Shown piece after piece: positions 21,347 to 33,169 of a DNA stretch of 64,000 bases (position 1 is the stretch's first letter; each line of letters begins with the position of its first letter). The stretch covers positions 14,262,305 through 14,326,304 of the forward strand of contig OZ038480.1 of the NCBI GenBank assembly GCA_964036315.1, in the 5' to 3' direction. Source of the stretch: Acanthosepion esculentum. Its lineage: Eukaryota > Mollusca > Cephalopoda > Sepiida > Sepiidae. Under the pieces are notes generated by a model. That model had not been told where the DNA came from. It did no database searches and saw only the letters and a list, made by a program, of their open reading frames with translations. Made by a program: the position numbers and the translations under genes.

Positions 21347-21715
21347 TGGGCACGTGGCCGAGTGGTTAGAACGTTCGCATTCTGACCATGAGACCCGGGT
21401 TCGAATCTCACCATGGTCGATTTGTCAAGAAGGAGACTTTGTCGGGCGGAAAGTGCCTAAAAAACATATCACGCGTTGACCCAAGACTTGTGAGTGAAAT
21501 GGGATAGACGAAGACCTCAGCAAGTCACAAGTCATTGTGGCCGAGAGCTTGAACGTGCTGGCCTTGTTCAAGTTGTTCACACTAGATAACATGCTCTTTC
21601 CCAGAAACTGTAACTAAGGTCTGCTCAGCATAGTTGCAGTATATAACTAGAGTTGGGCTCTGTGGGTGTTGAATAAACACAAATGCGCCTGAGCAAACGG
21701 GAATTAGCTAGCTGC
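21347..21715 (+). mobile_element. tRNA-derived SINE, full-length-looking
   Basis: After a TTA/TCA triplet run, the head has a canonical A box (TGGCCGAGTGGTTAGAACG) and B box (GGTTCGAATC). The body passes through GACTTTGTCGGGCGGAAAGT, ACAAGTCATTGTGGCCGAGA and TTCAAGTTGTTCACAC to GGTGTTGAATAAACACAAAT, then an AT-rich tail at about 21720. RNA polymerase III would start near the head. It has the best-preserved promoter of the SINEs in the window. Confidence 0.88.
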
Positions 21716-22085
21716 CTTAGAAGCTATATATATATATATATATATATATTATTCTACTCATTGAGTTTTTACTCCAGGAGTAACTGACTGCTTTCACTAC
21801 AAATCAAGTGACAACTAGCCGTGTCAATAGAAGAATTCTTCGCAAAATGCCTACCGACTTTAATAGTTCTGTCGTTTGGATCTTTTCAAATGTCACTTGG
21901 ATTTCGAGCTCTTCTAATCTTTATGCCATTCCAAACTGTTCAAGTACTCTCGTATTGATGGGTACAACTGTCAGTTTTAGATTCCATAATTTGGTCACTT
22001 AGAACATTGACATATCAAAAGTATTGCCATGTATCACAAACTATGAAGGGGTAAAACAGGCAACATGAAACCCACTTCAGACCAC

Positions 22086-22104
22086 ACTTATTATGTGTGA
22101 GCGC

Positions 22105-22174
<70 letters not shown>

Positions 22175-22420
22175 CTATGGCTCAAGATAGATATGTACGA
22201 CTAGATGGGATAGATAGATAGATACATAGGTAAGAACGGATTGAGTTCGATAGATAGATAATGAACAGATTGAGATGGATAGATCAGAGGCCCGAGATAG
22301 ATAGATAGATATGACTAGCTGAGATAGATAGATAGAGATGACTAGAATAGAATAGCAAGCTAGCTAGATATATAGATAGATATGAATAGAATAGAATAGC
22401 AAGCTAGCTAGCTAGCTAGC

Positions 22421-22478
<58 letters not shown>

Positions 22479-22539
22479 TGACTAGAATAGAATAGCAAGC
22501 TAGCTAGCTAGATAGATAGATAGATATGACTAGAATAGA

Positions 22540-22598
<59 letters not shown>

Positions 22599-22704
22599 TG
22601 ACTAGAATAGAATAGCAAGCTAGCTAGCTAGATAATGACTAGAATAGCAAGCTAGATAGATAGATATGACTAGAATAGAATAGCAAGCTAACTAGCTAGC
22701 TAAC

Positions 22705-22782
<78 letters not shown>

Positions 22783-23044
22783 TGACTAGAATAGCAAGAT
22801 AGATAGATAGATAGATAGATAGATATGACTAGAATACAATAGCTAGATAGATAGATATGACTATAGAATAGAATAGCAAGATAGATAGATAGTTATGACT
22901 AAAATAGAATAGCAAGATAGGTAGATATGACTAGAATAGCAAGCTAGCTACCTAGATAGATAGCTAGATAGATAGGTATGACTAGAATCTAATAGCTAGA
23001 GAGATAGATAGATAGATAGATATAACTAGAATATAATAGCAAGC

Positions 23045-23118
<74 letters not shown>

Positions 23119-23225
23119 TGACTAGAATAGAATAGCAAGCTAGATACCTAGATAGATAGATCAAAGGCCCGAGATAGATAGGTATGACTAGATGGGATAG
23201 ATAGATACATATATATGAACGGATT

Positions 23226-23285
<60 letters not shown>
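22086..23285. repeat. 1.2-kb (GATA)n array with interspersed AGAATAGCAAGCTAGC units
   Basis: Long GATA tracts alternate with ATATGACTAGAATAGAATAG and AGCAAGCTAGCTAGC. A few GAACGGATTGAG units near 22230 and 23215 resemble, in reverse, the CTCAGTCTGTTCAT spacers at the left edge of the window. The reverse strand reads (TATC)n. Confidence 0.97.
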
Positions 23286-23286
<1 letters not shown>

Positions 23287-23287
<1 letters not shown>

Positions 23288-23643
23288 TGGACGGTTTGAA
23301 AATTGGATCCATTTTCACCGTTAATATACCTTCTTCCCGCATCAGCTATGTATTAAATACCAATGTTTATTGGGTTCTCGAGCTTTTGGTGGCAGCCACT
23401 ATAGAAAACGGAATACCCCCATGCAAGAACGTGAAGACGGCAACGAAAAATCACGACACTACCTTTCTCAGGAATTTATGGCAATTTACAGATGTGGAGA
23501 TACATCATGACACACGGTATGAAGGGACCTGGTATTTTACAAATGTCACATTTTATTATGAACGCCAGTGTTTTCACAATGAAATTGGCATTCAGCTCAT
23601 AAACAGCAAACAGCATATCTGCTTACCTATGCCATTGATATAA
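23287..23643 (+). CDS. Unassigned 118-codon ORF
   Basis: Starts MDGLKIGSIFTVNIPSSR immediately after the GATA array and ends HICLPMPLI-stop. I do not recognise a family. Composition is more protein-like than that of most frames here: KNVKTATKNHDTTFLRNLW, then VEIHHDTRYEGTWYFTNV and FYYERQCFHNEIGIQL, an alternation suggestive of beta strands, with three cysteines. There is no obvious signal peptide, membrane span or adjacent splice signal that I can defend. It could be a transposon-derived fragment, a host exon or chance. The start codon is arbitrary because the upstream frame is microsatellite. Confidence 0.3.
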
Positions 23644-23644
23644 C

Positions 23645-24000
23645 TCTTACGAAAGAGGAGCAGCCATTATTGCATAGATATGTATGTGCTATATATCATT
23701 AAAAAGATGCTATATCTTAATTATCTAGAGGCAATAATACACGTCAGAATCTGTGCCAAATGCCTGTATCGGACTGAGTTTTATGAAAAACGTATATCAA
23801 AAGTAACCTAAAGAAAAATCATTATTCATGCAGTTTAAAATTGACAGATTAGAATTGCGTCCAAATTAATTTATCTTTTCAGTAAACGTTCTATGCATAA
23901 AAGTTTCGATCAATAATGAACTTTTGATCAACCTGAAATGAGTAAAAGAAATGAATCCGTCTACGAAAGTCGAGTCTAGATTTGCTCATTTATAAGACCA
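23645..24000. other. No recognisable gene
   Basis: AT-rich sequence following the unassigned ORF. No repeat match was seen. Confidence 0.45.
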
Positions 24001-24002
24001 CT

Positions 24003-24150
24003 TATGGGCACCTCGATGCGGTGTAATCGTTAGCAAGCTTGTCTTGCTAGAACATTTACGACTGAGTAGTGAGTTCGATCTTCACTGGGTACCCCATACT
24101 TTCGGCCTTGTGCCACATCTAAGCTACGCTTGGAAAATCACTATAATACC
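24003..24150 (+). mobile_element. tRNA-derived SINE monomer
   Basis: Head with GATGCGGTGTAATCGTTAGC (A box region) and GAGTTCGATCTTCAC (B box region), then GTACCCCATACTTTCGGCC, CACATCTAAGCTACGC and GGAAAATCA. The same unit is arrayed three times at 49836-50217. Confidence 0.85.
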
Positions 24151-24837
24151 ACTTATTCAAGACATTTAGCAGAAAAGACCCGCTAGAGATTATAAAATTA
24201 AAAGAATTGTATATTTCATTTCATATGGGTACCTCCCCTAATACTTTGGTTTCAAATTATATTTTATTAATGAATAAGGTTTCTTGAAGCTTTCATTTTA
24301 GCTTTAATTGAAAGCTAAAAGATTAAATGAACTATTTCCAATAAGCAAAATACTCTGGTGTATTTCAAAGCAAAAATTATTTTGATTGGAATCGATTTTT
24401 TGGGGATTGTTTCTAAAATATTCGATTAGTGCCCCTTTTTAGTCGTCTTTCATTGCAATATAATTCTCTACGAAAAAATAATTTTCTGAAACTTTAGTTG
24501 GAGAATATTAACTGATTTAAAGTATAATTAATCTGATTTAAAAATATTACTTACTTTAAGTTTGAAATAACAGAGAAGTGGATTAAGTGCGGGGATTAAG
24601 TGCTTTGTCAACGCTCGTCAATCACATAAAATGTTCTGATAAGGTGTTGAAATGTTTGTTGTTCTACAGAGACTTCATCTGTTAAAACATAATTTAAGAA
24701 AATGATGCATGATCTTCTTTTATATATAATTTTTAAGTACTCAGCAATCTTTAAAATGTTGAAAAATATTCTCCGTTATCTAATCTTAGGAATGTTGACT
24801 TTAAATTTACTATAGATATCGCTCTTATTTTCTGATA
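24151..24837. other. No recognisable gene
   Basis: AT-rich DNA, with one small inverted patch (GAAGCTTTCATTTTAGC / GCTTTAATTGAAAGC) near 24283-24320. No ORF or repeat match. Confidence 0.45.
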
Positions 24838-24912
24838 ATAAAATGAAAAATATTACCAGCAATAAAAAATCTTATCGGCATTACAAAACCCATTGAGGTT
24901 GATATGGTCGAC
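24838..24912 (+). mobile_element. Short 'TTACCAGCAATA' repeat fragment
   Basis: One TTACCAGCAATAAAAAATC unit plus a decayed tail (CGGCATTACAAAACCC, GAGGTTGATATGG). Confidence 0.8.
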
Positions 24913-25598
24913 CATACTTTCATTATGTAATATTTTATATACATAAAAAAAGAAAAAAAATATTTTTAAAATGTTGGTGTTAAATCATTTGTATTAAGCT
25001 TTTCAATTTTTGATAAGTAAATATAATAATTTCACCCAATCAGATAAAAGTAATGCAGAACTTTAAAAGATTTATATATTATAAATTATAATTAAAATTT
25101 ACAAAATGAAAACAATTCTTGTAAAATTTATTATTCATCGAATTTTTTTTTCTTAAGACAATAGTATCCTTAATAAATGTTATTTATAAAAGCAATTTAA
25201 AACTTTTCTAATTAAATAATGTCATAGTTTTATGGCATTTTTTATATTACGATTCGGAACAGATTTTCGGGAAATGAGTAGTAGTTTGAAAACATTGATG
25301 ATTTACATTCTCCAAGATAGAACATCTTTTAATTAAGAAGTTTTTCAGATGAAAATTTAATTTCTCAAAATTTCATGAAATTAAGTGTGTTTGTGTGTGG
25401 ACTGACATATGTACAAAACAAAATTTTACAAAATTTTATAAAACAAATTTAAAAAATAATTGAATTCACTTGTGAATAAGTCCTGAAAGTTTCATTAAAA
25501 TCCGACAATTATTTGATTTTTGCAAGAATTTCTAAATCAATGTGTTTTACCCTGAAAAAAGACGCTAAAACACTAATCATAACTATTACGTCGACCAC
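24913..25598. other. No recognisable gene
   Basis: Very AT-rich; nothing recognised. Confidence 0.5.
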
Positions 25599-25599
25599 T

Positions 25600-25735
25600 T
25601 ACACAAGAAGAAGGCCGGAGCGTACAAAGGCCGAAACGTTGTAATAAATATGGCGACAAAGATGAGGACAATAGTCCGAATAATGTAAATAATGTACATA
25701 ATACCTCATCTCAGAAATATAGACAAAAAAATGCT
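25600..25735 (+). repeat. Single unit of the 107-bp family
   Basis: AGAAGGCCGGAGCGTACAAA, then GGCCGAAACGTTG and GATGAGGACAATAGTCCG to CTCATCTCAGAAATATAGAC. Only half of the palindromic head is present. Confidence 0.9.
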
Positions 25736-25739
25736 ATTT

Positions 25740-27260
25740 AAACAAAATTTCGACAATGTTAAAAAGGATTAAAAAAAATTAATAAAACAGTAAAAAATTC
25801 TTTGGTCTTTCCTCTTAATAATAACATCAACATTTTGACGATAAACTTTGTTTTATTAAATTTGGGGGCCTTTTTTCATCTTGCTATATTGGTTTTTTTT
25901 TTCACCAAAAACGTGGATGTAACTAATTTAATACGTCAGTGCCCTCATTAGTCCCAAAATTATCTAAAGCTGTCAGCCTCTCTACCTCATCTACTCCTAA
26001 TTATTTATTTCTCTTCATCTTGGCCATTGCTACTCTTACTTCAGACTTTAATATCACGGCATCTTCCATGCATTTATGGATTATAGCACTTTCTCCACTG
26101 GAGTTGCAAAAGAATTCTATATATTCCTTGCAATGTTGCAATACAGTAAAACAACAATTTAATGTCTCTCAATTTAAAGAATATCAGATTTAAAGAACCA
26201 CTCTTGAATCACATGAGACAAGGAATTTCTTATTTTTACCTAATAAAGTTAGATGCATAATAAACCAAACCATTCATAGCGGCTATTTAAGGGTTATGAC
26301 CAAAGTCGCTGTTTGGGGAGTTTTTTTTTTCTTCATCATTTTCAACTACGCCGTCTTCGGTGTTCCTAAGTATTTATTTATTTATTGGCTTTCCTAATCG
26401 GGAGGGGAGAGAGGAGGAGTGTAAAAAGGAAAGAAATGGAAAGAAGAAATAGTGGGTGGTGGGAAAAGAAAGCAAGAAACGTTTCTGAGCATAATTCCTA
26501 AGACCAACGAATGAGTTCGATGTTTTGTTTTGATTTTTTTTTTTTTTTTGTTAAAGCAACGCTTCATATGAAATGAAACTTGTCTTGCCATTACTTACCT
26601 GTTATGTGAACCTGTTTGTCGAAAATGTGGATCTTTCCGTGTGGTGGACCTAAGATGAAGAAAAAACGAACATGCTGCCTATTCTTTTTTTTTTGTATCG
26701 TCTTGGCTGAGGAGGAAGTGACGTAAGTCATTAATGATTGGTCGCCTTTAATTTCAAGATTAGCAGTGGCAGTTACTTAATGTGTCCATTTGTTGCGTGC
26801 TTGGCGGATTTTGTTGCTTCAGGATCGCCTGCCTGAATAGGTACTTTTTCGGTAGGGTCTTTTGGGTGAACAAGTATGATGTTGCAAGACCCGAAACTTG
26901 TCATGATCCCAAGTCATAACATCACTGACGAGGCGATTCTGTGCACTCATTGGAGTGTTTTCATGACATGTTAACCATGTTGACTATAGTGTTAACTGAA
27001 AAGGATAAATCGTGATGATTTTAGCTATTTTAGAGGGATATTTTATTATAAATTACAAAACATACTTGGCAAAAGTGTGTGTGGTATCAGAGAATGAAAT
27101 TAAATTAAAAACGCACCTATTGTAATGCTTCGGGATTTTTAATGTGTATTTAAAATTTGCTTGGTTATTCTTTTTTCAAGTAAATTGGAAAAAAAAAACA
27201 GTGACATCAAGCCAGAAATATTTAATTTGGCAACCCTGGGCTGTCTTCAATTTGTTGTAT
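25740..27260. other. No recognisable gene
   Basis: AT-rich with poly-T/A runs (26320-26332, 26536-26550, 26685-26694). No domain, tRNA box or shared repeat was recognised. GGATGTAACTAATTT-type frames are short. Confidence 0.45.
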
Positions 27261-27359
27261 TGTATTTATCATTCACCCCTTGTTTCCTTCGTGTTTATGT
27301 TTGCGGAAGATCAAAAGGTGAATTTGAAAGAATTTCTTTCATGTTTGCCACTGTACGTA

Positions 27360-27376
27360 TCTCTATAAAAGGCAGA

Positions 27377-27446
<70 letters not shown>

Positions 27447-28177
27447 CGAATGCACGCCCGAAATTTTCGACGGATTTGCACCAATATTTACATGCACATG
27501 ATCCAAGTTAGCGGAAGCCCAAGACCGACTTTGCATTTCCCAACTCCCATCGATAGTGGAAATAATCGATTTTTTCATGCTTCTACGGCAGTTTTCATGT
27601 AGTTTGCGGCCATTTTCTACAGGCCAGAGTGACAGCCTATAGCTGGCTGCCACGAATAAGCAGGAAGATTCTATTGGCCAGCGTAAGAGCCAACAGCTGA
27701 CTGACACGAATGTTAACTAGTATGCTAGCATGCAAAAAGCATCGATAGCTGCATTCGTCACAAGTGGGAAAAATTTAAATTTGCATGACACTTTACTCCA
27801 ATTGGCTCATTCGCTTGCTTAAACACAACGTTGATTCTGATTCCGAAGAACTGGGTTGGGTGTGAAAAAGTATTTGTTGTTAACATTCTTTTTTCATTCG
27901 GTTTTTCCAGTTACGAGTCCTTTTTTAAAGCTGATCGTTTTGTGTTCATTTTGTTTAGTTCTTTTTTCGTAACAGATTTAATGTTTAGTATAGTGCTTAG
28001 AAAAAATTCGCAGTGCGAGATAGGCAAGAACTAAGGCATGTAGCAACATCAGCACAGCAAAGGTCACTCCTTTAAAGGCAAGGAAGGTCAAAATATTTTA
28101 AGTCAAGTGATATCGATTGCTGTATGAGTCGTACGATTTTTGAATCAAGCACGGGCAACGCCGGGCCATGATGCTAG
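27360..28177 (+). mobile_element. Non-autonomous Helitron (818 bp), exact ends
   Basis: Begins TCTCTATAAAAGGCAG, carries a (GT)n run, GTAACGAATGCACGCCCG and CCCATCGATAGTGGAAAT, and ends GGGCAACGCCGGGCC then GATGCTAG. The 5' TC, 3' CTAG, and insertion between A and T fit Helitrons, which move by rolling-circle replication and make no target duplication. The ends are confirmed by a paralogous empty site at 28655-28840, where GTACGTA joins TTTTAAAATAAAA directly. There is no Rep/helicase ORF; the 67-codon frame inside has no recognised function. A related copy lies in reverse at 31682-32452. Confidence 0.9.
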
Positions 28178-28654
28178 TTTTAAAATAAAAATAGGAAAAG
28201 TATAATTTTTTAGAAAAAAGTAAACACCTGTCCAGAAAGGTATTGAGAAACACAACTGTATTGGCGACCCTGTTAGCCTAGTACCCATCAAAACTTATAT
28301 CAGTATTTACTTTTGAAGGCTTAAAAGTATGAGTACAAAGTAAATTACAGATTATAACTACAGCACAACTTCCTAAATTCTACCACATTATGAGCAAAGG
28401 AAAAAATATGTACGATTGTTTTCTTTGATATTTTATAATTTTTCGCAATTTGCGTGTTGCCCTGAATTTAAGAACAGCTATGAATTTGCTCAAACTTTAC
28501 GAAATTTAACGGATTTAAGGAACTATTGGATTAAAGGAACACAGCCACCCAAATAATTTCCTTAAATTCAGATTCTACTGTACTTATTATTTGTCTATGG
28601 TTACTGATTTTTATTTAAATTTAATATACGTACCTCCATATAGGTACCTAGAAT

Positions 28655-28840
28655 ATATTGTATTTATCATTCACCCCGTGATTCCTTCATGTATATGTTT
28701 GCAGAAGATCAAAAAAAGAAATTTGAAAGAATTTCTTTCATGCTTGCTACTGTACGTATTTTAAAATAAAATTAGGAAAAGTATGTTTTTTTTTAGAAAA
28801 GAAAAGAAACACCTGTCCAGAAAGGTATCGACAAACTGAT
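28655..28840 (+). repeat. Paralogous empty site of the Helitron target
   Basis: ATTTATCATTCACCCCGTGA, GAAAGAATTTCTTTCATGC, CTACTGTACGTATTTTAAA and CACCTGTCCAGAAAGGTAT match the sequences on both sides of the Helitron (27268-27359 and 28178-28250) with no element between them. It shows that the flank is itself a dispersed or duplicated repeat. Confidence 0.92.
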
Positions 28841-29119
28841 TCGTTGAAAAATGAATATACCATGATGATAAAATTCCCCAAATGTAATAAAAGCAAATTT
28901 TAAAGCTTTTAATATTTATGTTTAAGAGGAAAAAATCAAACGTCTTTTTTTATTATTAAAATATTTTTTTTCATCCCTTTTAAAATGTTCAAAATTTTAG
29001 GTAAAAATCTTGTTTTTATTGTTCGTCAACGGGGGAACGAAAGATCAGTATAGAAAAATGTATCTGTTTTTTTCAGTGAAAAACGCATTGATTTGAAAAT
29101 TCTTGCAAAAATCAAATTT

Positions 29120-29475
29120 CTGTCTATATTTCTGAGATGAGGTATTATGTACATTATTTACATTATTCGGACTACTGTCCTCATCTTTGTCTCCATATTT
29201 ATTACAACGTTTCGGCCGTTTTACGCTCCGGCCTTCAGCAGGTGTTTGGAACGTGGAACTGAACCTCTTTATTTCGCTCACTGGGGTAGACTGTTCTAGT
29301 TCCACGTGCCATGTTTAATGGATGTCAGTTATCAATTATCTCCTGTTAATTTCCCTCTGAACGTTCTCCACTGCCTTAACCCGGTATTGAACTCACACTC
29401 TTTGGGTCCTGTCACTGGATCTAACAAACGCCTTTATCCACTGTGCCATGTGTGCCATCTGTGTATGAATTTCTG
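29120..29475 (-). mobile_element. 107-bp-family unit plus SINE, minus orientation
   Basis: TCTGTCTATATTTCTGAGAT, the reverse of a 107-bp unit, runs to TACGCTCCGGCCTTC at 29236. The SINE follows on the minus strand (GTTCTAGTTCCACGTGCC, TCTCCTGTTAATTTCC, CTTTATCCACTGTGCCATG). It is the same composite as at 16.6 and 41.4 kb. Confidence 0.87.
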
Positions 29476-30834
29476 TGTAATATAAACCTAATGTCTTCAG
29501 CAAACATTTTTTACCAGAGCTCATATTTCAACTTTTGTTTTTATTATCGCTTTTCTCTGGCACTCCTTATTACTGGTTCCCATATTGTATTCATTTCTAT
29601 GCTTACTCAGCTCAGGGGATTTTTGTGGCCAAGCATATGTGCTGATTCCTTAAGTTTACGAATTTTCCAATGGTGTTCCTTGTCTATGATCTCAACCTGA
29701 TTCAACAGAGGGCGGTGATCTCCCTTCTCTCTCAATATGTGGCCAGCCACGCCTTATTTTTCCACTTTCCCTCGTTTTACAGCTTTCTTATTTTAGAGAT
29801 ATAGATTTTAGAAAATCTTAATAAAAATATGTTTTTTTACATCTGTTATTCCCACTTATATAATTTTATGTAATTTCAAAAAATTTCCAATAATTTTGAC
29901 CAGCTCAATACTTGTATTTGTTAAAAGCAGAAATCATTTGAGAATTTAAATCATCAATTTCTTTTTGTAAGACAAGACCACTATTTACCGAAAATCTGTT
30001 CTGAACCGTAAAAATAAAAACAAAATGCAAGATATCATTTAATTAGAAAAGCTTTTAATTCCTTAATGAATAAGATACATTATCAACACTATTATCTCAC
30101 GAATAAATTTTTTTTCATGGATAATTTTAAGATTACTGGGTAAAAGGCGCTCACGTTATATTCCTCAAGTAAATTTTACAGATATGTTCACCGTAGAAAA
30201 AATAGATAATTTTGCTTTTGTCAGTCAATCTGTCAACATTTTAAATAAACAGCTACTGACTTGTTAAAAAAGCATTTCTGTGATATTTTAAACTTAAAAT
30301 CAATCATATGTTTCAAATCAGATAAATTAAACTTGAATCAGCTTTTTATTCCTTAAATAAAGTTTCAGAAAAGTATATTTTATTTTTGTACGAATTTTTT
30401 AACAGAGAGTATTAATGATGAAAGATGGCTAGAAATGGCACTAAAATCAGCATATTTAACAATTTCAAAAAGAAAACACCTTCAAGTCAATTTAAATTAG
30501 TTTTGAAATTCAACAATGTGTTTTGCTAACTGGAAATATTATATTTAGCTTGAAATTAAAACTAAAATAAAAGCTTCAAGAAAGATTTTTCATTTTCTAA
30601 AATTAATTTCAATCGATTGGTATCACGAATCGATGGAGGTACCTAATTTGATAGATCTATAACACGTTTATTCTCAGACTATTTATCTGATCTTTTTTTT
30701 TGTTCATGCATACCGCGTTTTTGCGCTTCCGTTATTCGATATATGCTCATGTCCTATGTTTTTTCGCCTACTTGCACCTACGTCCTATAAATTTTTCCAA
30801 ATATATTATACTCTGCCTTTGATCAGAACTTTTT
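29476..30834. other. No recognisable gene
   Basis: AT-rich with a few short frames (one of 85 codons at 29443-29700, unrecognised). No shared repeat was seen. Confidence 0.45.
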
Positions 30835-31110
30835 CAGGAACATGGAACCACCTCTTAATTGCTGGTGTTCCCAGGTCCACTCGGACCCGGGGTGGTACAA
30901 CCTGTCAGGGTCCGAGCTATGAGCAAATAGTCAAAGGGTCAAGACACTATAAAAGTATAAATGTAGGTTTTAATACCAGCAATAAATTTTTGGATAAAAA
31001 TTATTGCCAACAATATATTTTTGAAAAAAATATTACCAGCAATAAAAATCTTATCGGCATTAAAAAAAAACATTGAGGTTGATATGCCGTAAAACTAAAC
31101 AAACAAAACC
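30835..31110 (+). mobile_element. 'TTACCAGCAATA' interspersed repeat
   Basis: ATGGAACCACCTCTTAATTG, CCCAGGTCCACTCGGACCC and CCGAGCTATGAGC match the 5' part at 11425-11520. Then come about three short units and the tail CGGCATTAAAAAAAAACATT. The extreme 5' segment is missing. Confidence 0.85.
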
Positions 31111-31469
31111 ATTCGTAATTTCCTTTTTGAAAGTTCGTGTTACTACCCTTTGGTCTTGTTTTGAAATGCAGTTGCACATCCACGTTTTCAAACGGATTCG
31201 CGTTTTGGAATTCTTTAGTGTTTGTAATCTTATATATCGTTTGCATAGAACTGGGTGTGATGAACAGAGCTTTAGTGAGATTAGAGTACACAATTGCATT
31301 TCAAATCAGATCATGGGTTGCTGATTGGCAGGACATGCGTCCTCATTGGGTGACCCTGTATTAACCAAAATGTTTAATTGTCTTTTTTCCGTTCTTCTCT
31401 TACGTTAATCTGGCACATAATGATGCTGCTCATGATTTCGTGCAACTCTCTCTGAAATTGTCATGGTCA

Positions 31470-31616
31470 AGTATAGTCTTAAAATGTGCTATATTTATGG
31501 GATAAAGTGCTCAATATCAGAGATATAGCGTGTGTAAATATAAAAGTCAACATAGAAGTCAACACTTAGAGACGACAGTCTGTTTCATGCTAGATGCAAT
31601 CGTCAGGCTTATATCG

Positions 31617-31617
<1 letters not shown>
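31470..31617 (+). mobile_element. Penelope pseudo-LTR-like repeat, truncated at an AT array
   Basis: TAGTCTTAAAATGTGCTATA, GGGATAAAGTGCTCAATATC and GTGTAAATATAAAAG lead to the hammerhead-bearing segment; the copy then stops at CAGGCTTATATCG and an AT array begins. Confidence 0.88.
31564..31612 (-). ncRNA. Hammerhead ribozyme motif, pseudo-LTR type
   Basis: On the minus strand: CTGACGA, T-TGC-ATCTA-GCA-T, GAAA, ACA-GAC-TGT and GTC. The core is intact. Stem I is compromised because the copy is truncated just upstream (AAGC against GTCTC). Confidence 0.65.

Positions 31618-31618
<1 letters not shown>

Positions 31619-31681
<63 letters not shown>
31619..31681. repeat. (AT)n microsatellite
   Basis: About 31 AT units between a pseudo-LTR fragment and the 3' end of a Helitron. 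Confidence 0.98.
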
Positions 31682-31682
<1 letters not shown>

Positions 31683-32452
31683 TAGCAGCATGGCCCGGCG
31701 TTGCCCATGCTTGATTCAAAAATCGTACGACTCATACAGCAATCGCTATCACTTGACTTAAAAATATTTTTGCCCTTCCTTGCCTTTAAAGCAGTGCCCT
31801 TTGCCGTGCTGATGTTGCTACACCCCTTACTTCTTGCCTCACACTACGATTTTTTCTAAGCTCTATACTAAACATTAAATCTGTTACGAAAAAAGAACTA
31901 AACAAAATGAACACAAAACGATCAGATTTAAAAAAGGACTCGTACCTGGAAAAACCGAATGAAAAAAGAATGTTAACAACAAATACTTTTTCACACCCAA
32001 CCCAGTTCTGCGGAATCAGAATCAACGTTGAGTTTAAGCAAGCGAATGAGCCAAAGGGAGTAAAGTGCCATGCAGATTTAAATTTTTCCCACTTTTGACG
32101 AATGAGGCTATCGATTTTTTTTGCATGCTAGTTAACATTCGTGTCAGTCAGCTGTTGGCTATCACGCTGACCAATAGAATCTTCCTGCCTATTCGCGGCA
32201 GGCAGCTATAGGCTCTCACTCTGTCCAGCAGAAAATGGACGCAAACTACATGAAAACTGCCGTAGAAGCATGAAAAAATCGATTATTTCCACTATCGATG
32301 GGAGTTGGGAAATACAATGTCAGTCTTGGCCTTAACGCTAACTTGGAGCATGTGCATGCAAATTTTGGTGCAAATCCCTCGAAAATTGCGACCGTGCATT
32401 CGTTACACACAGATACAGACACACACACACATCCTGCTTTTTATAGATAGAG
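31682..32452 (-). mobile_element. Non-autonomous Helitron, second copy
   Basis: On the minus strand it starts TCTCTATCTATAAAAAGCAG near 32452, includes TAACGAATGCACGG-like and CCCATCGATAGTGGAAAT segments, and ends GGGCAACGCCGGGCC then GCTGCTAG at about 31682. It is collinear with 27360-28177. The 3' CTAG is followed by C of an AT-array junction rather than T, so the target site has been altered. No Rep/helicase ORF. Confidence 0.87.
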
Positions 32453-32454
32453 AT

Positions 32455-32607
32455 ATATTGCAAGGAAAAAATATAATTTGTTTCTTATAGGCATTATGAA
32501 ATATGAAAATAGAAAATAAGAGATGAAAGCACTAACACTCTTATTTTTTATTTTCATATTTCATAATGCCTATAAGAAACAAATTTAATTTTTTTCTTGC
32601 AATATTA
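32455..32607. repeat. 66-bp inverted repeat
   Basis: The left arm (TTGCAAGGAAAAAATATAAT, TTCTTATAGGCATTATGAAA) and right arm (TTTCATAATGCCTATAAGAA, ATTTTTTTCTTGCAATATT) pair almost completely around a short loop containing ATGAAAGCACTAACA. It sits between the reversed Helitron and an AT array leading to a Penelope RT fragment. Confidence 0.9.
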
Positions 32608-32626
32608 CGTTTTTGTACCTCTAACA

Positions 32627-32628
<2 letters not shown>

Positions 32629-32701
<73 letters not shown>
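32629..32701. repeat. (AT)n microsatellite
   Basis: About 36 AT units. Confidence 0.98.
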
Positions 32702-32703
<2 letters not shown>

Positions 32704-32935
32704 ACTGAGAGGAGATCCCATTGGTAAAACAAATTTCTGTCTGTAATGTTGGTTATTAAAAGTAAAAAAAAAATTGCTTTGTAATAAGTTGGCATATTTT
32801 TATGATTTTATATGGAGATAGGGGTAATTTAATTTTTGCATTTGTTAAGTGTTTTTCTAGTAGATTTAAGCATTTCTCTGTGGAGACATTTTTATAGAGA
32901 GATTTTATATCCAAACTAGCCATATATTTGTTTTA
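32702..32935 (-). pseudogene. Penelope-like reverse transcriptase fragment (left half of a palindrome)
   Basis: The minus strand reads ASLDIKSLYKNVSTEKCLNL (RT domain containing the first catalytic Asp in LDIKSLY), then TNAKIKLPLSPYKIIKICQL, ITKQ and a frame-shifted stretch matching RQKFGLPMGS-type sequence before an AT array cuts it off at 32701. Penelope RTs resemble telomerase and are followed by a GIY-YIG domain; that is missing here. At least two frameshifts. The plus-strand fragment at 32990-33172 is an inverted partial copy. Confidence 0.87.
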
Positions 32936-32989
32936 AATGTCTATGTTTTTTCATTTATTTGGTCCAGCACACAAAAAATTCAGGCGACC

Positions 32990-33169
32990 TCCTAACAAAT
33001 GCAAAAATTAAATTACCCCTATCTACATACAAAATCATAAAAATATGCCAACTTATTACCAAGCAATGTTTTTTTTTACTTTTAATAACCAACATTACAG
33101 ACAGAAATTTGGTTTACCCGTGGGATCTCCTCTCAGCGCCGTTCTTGCTTGTTTATTTTTAGAATTTCT

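Noticed and set aside
21347..21420. Candidate tRNA gene
   Set aside because: A and B boxes are good, but the acceptor and anticodon stems do not fold properly and a long SINE body follows.
27831..28034. 67-codon ORF, with a similar 79-codon ORF at 31786-32025
   Set aside because: The similarity is due to both being inside Helitron copies; no helicase, Rep or other known domain, and the frames differ in length.
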